From NCBI GenBank assembly GCA_017302355.1, contig JAFLDQ010000048.1:1-22574 (forward strand): a DNA stretch of 22,574 bases, read 5' to 3'. The notes beneath the pieces were generated by a model. The model made no database searches and was not told where the DNA came from. It worked only from the letters and a program-made list of their open reading frames with translations. A program made the translations under genes and the position numbers. Source of the DNA: Dechloromonas sp. Lineage in GTDB: Bacteria; Pseudomonadota; Gammaproteobacteria; Burkholderiales; Rhodocyclaceae. Position 1 is the stretch's first letter, and each line of letters starts with the position of its first letter. Below, piece by piece: positions 1 to 7,046 of the stretch.

Positions 1-2
1 TT

Positions 3-833
3 CACACTAAAAACTCAGACGGAAAACATTCGACCGCTGAAGTTTTAGAAATGCTCAAAAAATCTCGCGCTCAAGATTTGGGATTTGCCGTGCTGACGGA
101 TCACGATGGAGTGGCGGGCTATCAGGAATTTGCAGAAGGAGTGAAAGATTGGTGGAAGCCGATTTGTGCTTCGGAGCTTTCGTGCACGTATGAAGATCCA
201 AAATTTCCAAAGGGCAGTATCGAATTGCATTTGCTCATGTATGGAATTGACCCTGCTGAAAAAGAGCTTCAAGAAAAATTTGAGAAGTTTAAAGAAGAGC
301 GCCGCTTAAGATTTTTTCGAATTTGCGATCGAGTCAAAGCGGCTGGTTACAAAATCGATCCAGAAAGTATCGCAAAGAAACATACAGGCGTTCTGGGCCG
401 ACCTCACGTGGCCGATGCACTCGTTGCAGCCGGCGCGGTGAAAACTCGCTCAGAAGCCTTTGAGCTCTTTTTAGGAGATGGAAAGCCATTCGATGTAAAA
501 AAATGGAGGTTTCCTCTCGAAGATGCCGTTAATTATGCGAAAAAATTTGGATGCAAAACGTCAATTGCTCATCCGGGACAATATGGTTTCAAGGAAGAAA
601 TTTTAAAACGCTTCAAAGATATGGGCGTAGATGCGATCGAAGTTTATCATCCGCGTCATGATCCAGAAAATTTTCGCTACTATTCTGAGTGCGCCAAGCG
701 TTTAGGGTTTAAAATATCGGGAGGAAGTGATTTTCACACTTTCGAAACGGATCGAGTGGGCGATGAACCCAGTTTAGGGCGAACGCAGTATCCACTTGAA
801 GAGGCGAAAAACTTTTTGGGAGCCATGATCTGA
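3..833 (+). CDS. PHP-domain metal-dependent phosphoesterase, 5' end missing
   Basis: The reading frame is open from base 3, so the gene starts before the window; the first internal ATG is at 51. The first visible residues (HTKNSDG) are the start of a PHP domain. Metal-ligand motifs of the family follow in order: LTDHDG, a GRPH histidine, a HPGQYG segment and GGSDFH near the C-terminus. PHP proteins of this TrpH/YciV type (RNase AM in E. coli) are Mn-dependent phosphoesterases that hydrolyse short nucleic acids or nucleoside 3',5'-bisphosphates. The 276 residues seen are close to the usual full length, so only the first few residues (the strand carrying HxH) are missing. The stop overlaps the proposed start of the next gene. 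Family assignment is firm; the exact substrate is inference. Confidence 0.85.
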   Translation, partial: HTKNSDGKHSTAEVLEMLKKSRAQDLGFAVLTDHDGVAGYQEFAEGVKDWWKPICASELSCTYEDPKFPKGSIELHLLMYGIDPAEKELQEKFEKFKEERRLRFFRICDRVKAAGYKIDPESIAKKHTGVLGRPHVADALVAAGAVKTRSEAFELFLGDGKPFDVKKWRFPLEDAVNYAKKFGCKTSIAHPGQYGFKEEILKRFKDMGVDAIEVYHPRHDPENFRYYSECAKRLGFKISGGSDFHTFETDRVGDEPSLGRTQYPLEEAKNFLGAMI

Positions 834-1132
834 GCACAGGTGATTACAATCGAAATCTTTTTGGTGAGATCGAAAAATTCATCAAGATCGATATTTTAGG
901 AAAAGAATACGAAGTTCCTGAAAAATTAGAGCTCTTAAGAGTTTTTCAATTTTTAGATTTCACGATCGATTATGCGCGCCTCTGTTGGAATGGCTCGTGC
1001 CATCGCTGCACCATCCATTACGAAATCAAAGATAAAAAAATGGAAGGCATGAGCTGCCGATTAAAGTGCACCGAAAATATGAAGCTCAACAAACTTCCAC
1101 CGACCGTGAAGCCTGTTAAGTCTGAGTCTTAA
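830..1132 (+). CDS. Small [2Fe-2S] cluster protein, probable CTG start
   Basis: This 100-codon frame has no ATG, GTG or TTG before its conserved region. The frame opens at 800 after a TGA at 797. CTG at 830 is the only plausible start: it overlaps the upstream TGA as CTGA and is preceded by GGGAG at 818-822, seven bases away. The protein has a ferredoxin-like pattern with Cys at about 52, 57, 60 and 76 (C-x4-C-x2-C-x15-C), as in the N-terminal [2Fe-2S] domain of SdhB/FrdB and plant-type ferredoxins, plus one more Cys at 80. It lacks the second [4Fe-4S]/[3Fe-4S] half of SdhB, so it is probably a free-standing electron carrier. The stop at 1130-1132 shares the palindrome TTAA with the stop of the convergent gene. 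The partner is unknown. Confidence 0.65.
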   Translation: MSTGDYNRNLFGEIEKFIKIDILGKEYEVPEKLELLRVFQFLDFTIDYARLCWNGSCHRCTIHYEIKDKKMEGMSCRLKCTENMKLNKLPPTVKPVKSES

Positions 1133-1584
1133 TTCATTCGGCGTATCAGCTGAATCCATAAATACAGAGCAGAAAATGAAATTCCTGCCAGAGCAAAACC
1201 GATAAGGCCGTGTACGAGAGGAAATCTTCCCGTTTGTGAAATCGTGCCGGTGATCAGAGATAAAACAGATGCGGCAATTCCGAGAAGGGCGAGCGAGAGA
1301 GATTTTTGTCTAAGCTCTTGAAGGGCAGAGAGTTTATTTTTATTAAAAGTTTTTTCTGCCAGCGAATGTCTTTGAATATCAAAAAGCAAATCTCGACTTC
1401 CGCGAATTAAAAAAATACTTCCGACGATTAAAAAAAAGACAGAGCTAAGCGCAAAGCTTAAATGCAGATTGGCGGTATTGTTGACGGTGATTCCGGTTAG
1501 GCCAAAGCCCAAATAGATATTAAAAAAGATTCCTAAAGTGCCGAGCAAAACAAAAATCAAACCGATCCACAGACTCATACGCAT
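1129..1584 (-). CDS. Four-helix membrane protein of unknown function
   Basis: 151 residues with four clear hydrophobic segments at about 5-27, 43-61, 96-115 and 122-145. A charged, probably cytoplasmic loop of about 35 residues lies in the middle (RGSRDLLFDIQ... to KNKLSALQELRQK). I recognise no catalytic motif. Its start lies 3 bases after the stop of the ccmD-like gene, so it is the last gene of the ccm operon and may take part in cytochrome c biogenesis; this is inference from position only. A second ATG lies two codons inside. Its stop codon overlaps the stop of the convergent ferredoxin-like gene. Confidence 0.7.
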   Translation of the reverse strand: MRMSLWIGLIFVLLGTLGIFFNIYLGFGLTGITVNNTANLHLSFALSSVFFLIVGSIFLIRGSRDLLFDIQRHSLAEKTFNKNKLSALQELRQKSLSLALLGIAASVLSLITGTISQTGRFPLVHGLIGFALAGISFSALYLWIQLIRRMN

Positions 1585-1587
1585 GAA

Positions 1588-1701
1588 TCAGATTTTCTTT
1601 TCGAGCTTTCCAAGTTTTTTGAGAAGGCATGCGCTTGTGCCAAAGAAAATCAGCCAAAACGCGATATAACCGGCGACAAAATAAAGATAAGTATCAGCCA
1701 T
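1588..1701 (-). CDS. ccmD: CcmD-like small heme exporter subunit (37 aa)
   Basis: A 37-residue frame starts at ATG 1701 and ends with TGA at 1588-1590. It overlaps the last 8 bases of ccmC, the classic ccmC-ccmD arrangement. The protein has a short N-terminus, one transmembrane helix (about residues 6-27, YLYFVAGYIAFWLIFF...) and a basic C-terminal tail (KKLGKLEKK). Size, topology and position all match CcmD, which helps release holo-CcmE from CcmC and the CcmAB ATPase in System I cytochrome c maturation. CcmD sequences are poorly conserved, so the call rests on context and topology rather than on specific residues. Confidence 0.75.
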   Translation of the reverse strand: MADTYLYFVAGYIAFWLIFFGTSACLLKKLGKLEKKI

Positions 1702-2362
1702 TTAATTTTTTCTCCTGACGATCTTGAAGTTTAATCGTACGCAAAATCAAATCTACCAAATGAGCTGCAAGTAAAAAAACCGCAAGCATCATAACTTCTA
1801 AGCCTGTTCGAAAAGAGTCGGGGAGTCCTTCTGGATTTCTTAAGACTGAAGGATGGATACCTCTCCAAAGTTGAACCGAAAAATGAATGAGTGGAATATC
1901 AAGAACCGCAAGAACAGCAATGATCGCGCCGATAATGGAAGTGCGGCGACTTAATCCTTCGCGATCGTGAAAGAGTGCACGTACAAAACAATAAGCAAGT
2001 AACAAAATGAAAACGATGAATGCCGTTGTAAGGCGAGGATCCCACGTCCAATAAACTCCCCAAATCGGCTTAGCCCAGATCGGTCCAGAAACAATCACCA
2101 CCGTTGCAAAAATCGTGGCGACATAAAGTGTCGCGCGAGCCCACTGATCGTAGTTAAGCTTTTTTTCATATAAATAGAGGCAAGAATAAATTGCGCCCAC
2201 AATCAGGCAGATATACATGGCGAAGGCGGCAGGTACGTGAAAGAAAAATATTTTCTGAACAAACCCCTGCTGAGCTTCTGGCGGAAGCCAAAGCAAAACA
2301 TAAGATAAAGCTCCCAGCATCGAAACGGCAGCCAACCAAAAAAGAATCCATGAGCGGTTCAT
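1694..2362 (-). CDS. ccmC: Heme-handling protein CcmC (cytochrome c maturation)
   Basis: 222 residues with six hydrophobic helices, the length and topology of CcmC. The tryptophan-rich WWD domain is present at about 96-111 (WAKPIWGVYWTWDPRL). The two conserved external histidines are visible: one in FFFHVPAA at about 42 and one in PLIHFSVQLWR at about 160. Known role: CcmC holds heme in its WWD domain and loads it onto the chaperone CcmE in the periplasm. CcmB lies upstream with a 57-base gap, and the ccmD-like gene overlaps the 3' end. No strong ribosome-binding site is visible before ATG 2362. Confidence 0.93.
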   Translation of the reverse strand: MNRSWILFWLAAVSMLGALSYVLLWLPPEAQQGFVQKIFFFHVPAAFAMYICLIVGAIYSCLYLYEKKLNYDQWARATLYVATIFATVVIVSGPIWAKPIWGVYWTWDPRLTTAFIVFILLLAYCFVRALFHDREGLSRRTSIIGAIIAVLAVLDIPLIHFSVQLWRGIHPSVLRNPEGLPDSFRTGLEVMMLAVFLLAAHLVDLILRTIKLQDRQEKKLNG

Positions 2363-2419
2363 GAGAGAAATTTTAGTGGGGGAAAGCTGGAGAGTCGATC
2401 AAAACCTCTATCGAAAATT

Positions 2420-3040
2420 CTAAGCCGATAAATCATCAAAAAAGAATTCAAAGATCGCCGCGCTTAAGAAGGCGCCGCCGACGAGAAAGCTTAAAAGGAC
2501 GTAGAGCCATGAGCCCTCAAGGCCGAGGCTTAAGCTAAAGGATGCCAAAATCACTGGAGTCGCGAGTGGCAAATAAACGATCGAGAATAAAAATTCTCTT
2601 TCAAGCTGCAGCATCAATCCTAAGACAGTGCCAATAGGAGCGAGTGTAAGCGAAGTCAATGCGATCAGTTCGACGAAATGACGGGCGTCTAAATCTGTTG
2701 GCGAAAAAAAGAAGACGGTCATCAGCAAATAAAAACATCCCATCAAAAAGGCTGCGAGAAATTGAATGATGGCCTGACTTAGGAAAATCTTTAAACGCGA
2801 AATTTTAAAAGCCGTATAAAAATGAAAATTCTTAAAGCGATTTTCTAAGCCAAAGCTCCGAAAATAAAGTGCTGTTGAGCCAAAAAAATAAGTGAGCCAA
2901 AAGGCCGATCGCCAAGAAACAGTCGAAGTCGAGCTTTGAGTAAACTCAATAATGAGCAACATCGGAATGCCGAGCATGATCGCTGGTCCGATCGAGGCGC
3001 AGGCGTTTCGAAAATCTTTTTTAAGAAGTGCCAGCATCAT
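2420..3040 (-). CDS. ccmB: Heme exporter membrane subunit CcmB
   Basis: 206 residues, almost entirely hydrophobic, with about six membrane segments. The start MLALLKKDFRN, followed by hydrophobic helices, resembles the CcmB opening (usually an elaborated ...RDLRLA... motif). The start overlaps the ccmA stop by 4 bases (ATGA), so the two are translationally coupled. CcmB is the membrane partner of the CcmA ATPase and uses ATP hydrolysis to free heme-loaded CcmE from the CcmC complex. The protein is slightly shorter than the usual ~220 residues. CcmB is divergent between phyla, so the assignment depends partly on its place between ccmA and ccmC. Confidence 0.88.
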   Translation of the reverse strand: MMLALLKKDFRNACASIGPAIMLGIPMLLIIEFTQSSTSTVSWRSAFWLTYFFGSTALYFRSFGLENRFKNFHFYTAFKISRLKIFLSQAIIQFLAAFLMGCFYLLMTVFFFSPTDLDARHFVELIALTSLTLAPIGTVLGLMLQLEREFLFSIVYLPLATPVILASFSLSLGLEGSWLYVLLSFLVGGAFLSAAIFEFFFDDLSA

Positions 3041-3594
3041 AATGAAAGCACCTTCGCAGCTTTATCTGAGAACTCATTCTCTTGATGAGTGGTTATAAAA
3101 ATGAGGTTTTGTGTAGCTGCTTGAGTAATGAGATCTGAATAAATTTTTCTTTGCTCGTGATCAAGTGGACTCAAAGGCTCATCGAGCAATAAGATTTTAA
3201 AGTTCATGGCAAGAGCAAACGAGAGTTCGACTTGTCGGCGCTGGCCTAAACTCAATCGATCAAATCTCTGTTCATAAAACTTAGAAATCTTTTCTAAGTT
3301 TTGCGCAGTTGGCTTTCGGCCAAGCAATTGAGAAAACCATTCGATATTTTCTTTGACGGTCCAAGAGCCCATCATCCAGGGCTCAACTCCTACGACTCCA
3401 ACTTCCATTTGCGCGCCCATGATCTCGCCAGCTGTGGGCGCAGTTCTGCTCATCAAAATTCTGAGAAGAGAAGTTTTGCCAGTGCCGTTTGCACCTTTGA
3501 TCAAATGAATTCCAGATGAAGCTGATTCAAAATTCAGCGGACCTAAATGAAATTTTCCAAGATTCAATTCTAAGTTTTTAAATTGAACCGACAT
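3037..3594 (-). CDS. ccmA: ABC transporter ATPase CcmA
   Basis: 185 residues, a compact ABC ATPase a little shorter than typical CcmA (~205). Visible motifs: Walker A GANGTGKT at 34-41, ABC signature LSLGQRRQ at 114-121, Walker B ILLLDEP at 134-140 with the catalytic Glu, and the H-loop His at about 170 in FITTHQ. The Q-loop position, normally Gln, appears to be in VGVEPW with no clear Gln. CcmA powers release of heme-CcmE from CcmC/CcmD. The start overlaps the upstream gene's stop by one base (TAATG), and the end overlaps ccmB by 4 bases. Confidence 0.93.
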   Translation of the reverse strand: MSVQFKNLELNLGKFHLGPLNFESASSGIHLIKGANGTGKTSLLRILMSRTAPTAGEIMGAQMEVGVVGVEPWMMGSWTVKENIEWFSQLLGRKPTAQNLEKISKFYEQRFDRLSLGQRRQVELSFALAMNFKILLLDEPLSPLDHEQRKIYSDLITQAATQNLIFITTHQENEFSDKAAKVLSL

Positions 3595-3998
3595 TAAGCG
3601 GCTGCACTTTCTGCAGGATAGTAAGCAGCGAGTTTTTCTAAAATCTGAATTCGCTTTCTTTGAAATTCATTTTCTGAGATCAGTCTTTCAGATTTTAGTT
3701 TGAGCAAAATTTGCAAATCTTGAAGAAGTCGCTTCTTTTCATCAGCCCCTGTGTTCGTGCTCAAATCTCTTGAAAGACTCAGACCTAAAATGAATAAAAG
3801 AAAAAAACCTGCGAGAGGAATAACTTTTCCCATTTCGATGTGGAGTGGAAGGCCAGTGATTTTAAATTGAATCTCTTTTGTTTTTTCGATTTTGGCATCA
3901 AAAGCGCGAATAGGTTTTTCAGAAACCACTTTGTTGGTAGATTCGCTGAGATTAAGTAGTTCGCTGATGCTCCTTCTCGTCATCGCCACGCTGGGCAC
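3594..3998 (-). CDS. Membrane protein with SHOCT-like tail, N-terminus lost at the join
   Basis: About 134 codons from the nominal ATG at 3998, but the first ~12-15 codons read across the composition break near 3955-3970 and are probably not native. The native part has a polar N-terminal stretch, one membrane helix (GKVIPLAGFFLLFILGLSL) and a C-terminal helical segment. That tail (LLKLKSERLISENEFQRKR) resembles a SHOCT motif, the short L-x-G/E-x-I-T-x-x-E-F domain found at the C-terminus of membrane proteins. Its stop overlaps ccmA by one base, so it is the first visible gene of the ccm operon. Function is unknown. Confidence 0.55.
   Translation of the reverse strand: MPSVAMTRRSISELLNLSESTNKVVSEKPIRAFDAKIEKTKEIQFKITGLPLHIEMGKVIPLAGFFLLFILGLSLSRDLSTNTGADEKKRLLQDLQILLKLKSERLISENEFQRKRIQILEKLAAYYPAESAAA
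3955..3972. other. Composition and reading-frame break (join 1)
   Basis: Within about 20 bases the sequence changes from AT-rich, with A/T codon endings, to GC-rich. The minus-strand gene on the left loses its N-terminus here, and so does the plus-strand histidine kinase on the right. No repeat, transposase, integrase or tRNA lies at the break. The simplest reading is an assembly chimera of two genomes. Confidence 0.75.
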
Positions 3999-5910
3999 CT
4001 ACGGGCTCGTCGGCTTTGCCGTACTGGCCTATCGCGTCCCCATCCTCCTCGAGCAGGACCGCCAGCATGTGCGTTCCGAGGCGATCGAGCTGGCGTACCA
4101 CTTCGAACAGCGGATAGATGGTCTCGAGGGGCGACTGGGCGCGCTTGCTGCGCTGAGCCCGGAGATGCCGGCGGCAAGCATTCAGCGCTTCCTCGATGCG
4201 GCGGTTGCCGAAGGGGGCTTCAAGGCGATCTACCTCGTCGGCGAGCATGGCCGGGTCACCCATGCCGCGGTGCCGGAAAACGCGCGCAATGCCGCGCAGA
4301 ACCTGGTCGGCGCCGACCTTTCGCGCAATCCGCTGATTGCTTCGGCCCGGCAGCTGGGCCGGCGCGTCTGGAGCGACCGCTATCTGTCGGCGCTCAATGG
4401 CGAAGGCACCGTCGGACTGGCCATTCCCTTCGGCGACCGTCTGCTGCTCGGCGAACTTGCTCCGGATTTTTCACACGATGTCATCCGGAGCGGCGCCGAA
4501 CGGCTCGGCTATCCGGTCCTGGTGGTCGATCGCGTCGGCGAATATGTCGCGGGCCAGAACGTGGCGGAAGGAGATCGCCTGCGCAACTGGGCAGCCGACC
4601 TCGCTGCCGCATCGCCGACACCCGTCGGCGACGTCGTGGAGATGAGTCTCTCCGGAACGCCCTACGACCTCGGAATGGTCCGCTCGCACAGGCTCGACTG
4701 GCTGTTCATGGTCGCCAACCCTGCCGGATATGCCAATCCGCGCGTCCGCGTCCTCCTCCTGATCGTTCTTGGCGGCTTTGCGACGTCCCTGTTGCTGGTC
4801 ATCGTTCTCGCGCCTTTCCTGGCCTCACCGATGACCGGGGCGCTGAACGACCTCATCGCCCAGACCCGCGCGCTGAGCAGCGGCAAGTTCGGGCGCAGCG
4901 TCACACGCGGGCCGATTCAGGAATTCAACCAGTTGGCGAGCGACATGGAGTCGATGGCCGACGCCGTCCGCCAGCGCCAGGCCGAGGTCCAACGGAGCGA
5001 GGAGCGTCTGGTGCAGACGCTGCAGACCCTGCAGAGCCTCAATCTCGAGCTGGAAAGCCGTGTCGAGCGCCGCACGGCCGATCTCGCACGCGCCAACAGC
5101 GAGTTGTCGGCGGCCATGGAAACGCTGAAGATCGCCCAGAGCGAGCTGGTGCGCAGCGAGAAGCTGGCCGCTCTAGGCAACCTGGTCGGCGGGGTGGCGC
5201 ACGAACTGAACACGCCGATCGGCAACGGCGTGATGGCGGTGTCGACGGTCTACGATCACGTTCGCGATTTTCGCCGGCGGATGGAGAGCGGCCTGTGGCG
5301 GCCGTCGCTCGAGTCATTCGTCGACCGCGTCGAACGCGGCAGCGAAATCACCGTGCGCAATCTGCAGCGGGCCAACGAACTGCTCACCAGCTTCAAGCAG
5401 GTGGCGGTCGACCAGGCGAGTGCGCAACGGCGCAAGTTCCTGCTTTCCGAGGTGGTCGACGAGATTCTCCTGACCCTGCAACCCACCTTCAAGCGCACAC
5501 CGTTCACGCTGCGCCGCCGGATCCCCGGCGACCTGATGATGGACAGCTTCCCCGGACCCCTCGGGCAGGTGCTGACCAACCTGCTGACCAATGCGCTGAC
5601 TCACGGCTTCGAGGGAAAGGCCCGGGGCCAGGTGGAAATCATGGCGGAACGCCAGGACGAGGGGCAGGTGCGCCTCGAAGTGGCCGACGACGGGTCGGGC
5701 ATCGCGCCGGACATGCTGGGCCGCATCTTCGACCCGTTCGTGACCAGCAAGCTCGGGCGGGGCGGCAACGGCCTGGGCCTGCACATCGTCTGGAACACCG
5801 TCAACGGCGTGCTCGGCGGCAGCATCGCGGTCGACAGCGCGCCCGGCCAGGGCACGCGTTTCCGTATAATCCTCCCTGTTGTCGCTCCCAGCACGCCGTC
5901 CGCCGACTGA
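3967..5910 (+). CDS. Membrane sensor histidine kinase, N-terminus at the join
   Basis: Counting from the first in-frame GC-rich ATG (3967) gives 647 residues; the frame stays open to 3892 through foreign DNA. Order: transmembrane helix 1 (about 2-22), periplasmic sensor region of the double-PDC/dCache type (about 25-255), transmembrane helix 2 (about 261-285), HAMP-like segment and a long coiled coil (about 290-400). The H-box follows, with phospho-acceptor His412 in VAHELNTP. The HATPase domain has N-box NLLTNALTHG (538-547), G1 DDGSGI, F-box DPFVTSK and G2 GGNGLGL. It should autophosphorylate in response to an extracytoplasmic ligand. No response regulator is adjacent. The start is uncertain because TM1 begins at residue 2 with no basic N-terminal flank. 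Confidence 0.88.
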   Translation: MLLLVIATLGTYGLVGFAVLAYRVPILLEQDRQHVRSEAIELAYHFEQRIDGLEGRLGALAALSPEMPAASIQRFLDAAVAEGGFKAIYLVGEHGRVTHAAVPENARNAAQNLVGADLSRNPLIASARQLGRRVWSDRYLSALNGEGTVGLAIPFGDRLLLGELAPDFSHDVIRSGAERLGYPVLVVDRVGEYVAGQNVAEGDRLRNWAADLAAASPTPVGDVVEMSLSGTPYDLGMVRSHRLDWLFMVANPAGYANPRVRVLLLIVLGGFATSLLLVIVLAPFLASPMTGALNDLIAQTRALSSGKFGRSVTRGPIQEFNQLASDMESMADAVRQRQAEVQRSEERLVQTLQTLQSLNLELESRVERRTADLARANSELSAAMETLKIAQSELVRSEKLAALGNLVGGVAHELNTPIGNGVMAVSTVYDHVRDFRRRMESGLWRPSLESFVDRVERGSEITVRNLQRANELLTSFKQVAVDQASAQRRKFLLSEVVDEILLTLQPTFKRTPFTLRRRIPGDLMMDSFPGPLGQVLTNLLTNALTHGFEGKARGQVEIMAERQDEGQVRLEVADDGSGIAPDMLGRIFDPFVTSKLGRGGNGLGLHIVWNTVNGVLGGSIAVDSAPGQGTRFRIILPVVAPSTPSAD

Positions 5911-5925
5911 AACATCACGCGTCCG

Positions 5926-7041
5926 ATGCCGCACAGAAAACTCAAAGTCTCCGCCCGGGGCATGTTCGATGCCTACGAAGTCCTGCTCAGGACCCGCGGC
6001 TATGTCGCCGACGCGGCGCAGATGGCCGCCGCCAGCGCGCTGCAGGCGCTCTACGGAAACCTGCTCGCATTCAAGGTCGACCGCGGCAGCACGTTCAAGC
6101 GGCTGCTGGCGCCGCCGACTCCGCCCAGGGGGCTGTATTTCTGGGGTGGCGTCGGGCGCGGCAAGAGCTTCCTGATGGATTGCTTCTATGACGCCGTTCC
6201 CTACCGGCGCAAGAAACGCATCCACTTCCACGCCTTCATGCAGCAGATCCACCGCGATCTCGAAAAATACAAGGGCGAACCCGACCCGATGCTGCGGATC
6301 GCCGAGCAGATCGCCCGCGAGGTGCGCCTGCTCTGCTTCGACGAGTTTCATGTCTCGGATATCGCCGATGCGATGATTCTCGGCCGCCTGCTCGACGGGC
6401 TGTTCGCCAGGGGCGTCATCCTGGTCATGACGTCGAACTATCCCCCCGACCGGCTCTACCCGAACGGCCTGCAGCGCGAGAATTTCCTGCCGACCATCGC
6501 GCTGCTCAAGCGTCATCTCGACGTTATCGAGGTCGAGGCCGGCATCGACTACCGTTTGCGGGCGCTCGATCAGGTCGAGATCTACCATCATCCCGCCGAC
6601 GCCGCCGCCGAGAAGAAGATGCTCGACTATTTCCGCATGGTGGCCGGCGAGGACGGCCGGAAGGGCGGCAGCATCGCAGTGCTCGGGCGCGACATCGACA
6701 CGGTCCGCCGCAGCCACGGCGTCATCTGGTTCGAGTTCCGGACGCTGTGCGGCGGGCCGCGCTCGCAGAACGATTACCTCGAGATCGCCCGCGGCTACCA
6801 CACCGTCCTGCTCTCGCATGTTCCGCAGATGAACCGGCATCAGGCGTCCGAGGCGCGGCGCTTTACCTGGCTCGTCGATGTCTTCTACGATCACCGGGTC
6901 AAGCTCATTGCCACCGCCGATTGCGCGGCGGATGGGCTGTACACCGAAGGCACGCAGGCCGGAGAATTCGCCCGCACGGTCAGCCGGCTGACCGAAATGC
7001 ACTCGCGCGAGTACCTGGCGCTGCCGCACATCGCCGGCTGA
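5926..7041 (+). CDS. zapE: Cell division ATPase ZapE (AFG1 family)
   Basis: 371 residues, the usual ZapE length (E. coli ~375). Walker A GGVGRGKS lies at 74-81, Walker B LLCFDE at 135-140, and the family segment FHVSDIADAMILGRLLDGLF follows directly. TSNYPP, LYPNGLQRENFLP and GIDYRLR match the AFG1/ZapE pattern. ZapE is a cytoplasmic P-loop ATPase that associates with FtsZ at the constriction site and is important under low oxygen or heat in E. coli; mitochondrial AFG1 acts on respiratory-chain subunits. It begins 15 bases after the kinase and ends 5 bases before the HD-GYP gene, suggesting one transcript. Confidence 0.93.
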   Translation: MPHRKLKVSARGMFDAYEVLLRTRGYVADAAQMAAASALQALYGNLLAFKVDRGSTFKRLLAPPTPPRGLYFWGGVGRGKSFLMDCFYDAVPYRRKKRIHFHAFMQQIHRDLEKYKGEPDPMLRIAEQIAREVRLLCFDEFHVSDIADAMILGRLLDGLFARGVILVMTSNYPPDRLYPNGLQRENFLPTIALLKRHLDVIEVEAGIDYRLRALDQVEIYHHPADAAAEKKMLDYFRMVAGEDGRKGGSIAVLGRDIDTVRRSHGVIWFEFRTLCGGPRSQNDYLEIARGYHTVLLSHVPQMNRHQASEARRFTWLVDVFYDHRVKLIATADCAADGLYTEGTQAGEFARTVSRLTEMHSREYLALPHIAG

Positions 7042-7046
7042 GCGTG

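Noticed and set aside
3892..3966. 25-codon N-terminal extension of the sensor kinase
   Set aside because: These codons are antisense to the AT-rich left-segment gene and belong to the other side of the join.
5314..7029. 571-codon minus-strand frame opposite the kinase and zapE, and a similar one at 6891-8273
   Set aside because: Antisense shadows caused by G/C-ending codons; no recognisable protein features.
6747..7046. 100-codon N-terminal extension of the HD-GYP protein
   Set aside because: It would overlap zapE in another frame and is Arg-rich without a domain; ATG 7047 gives a complete protein.
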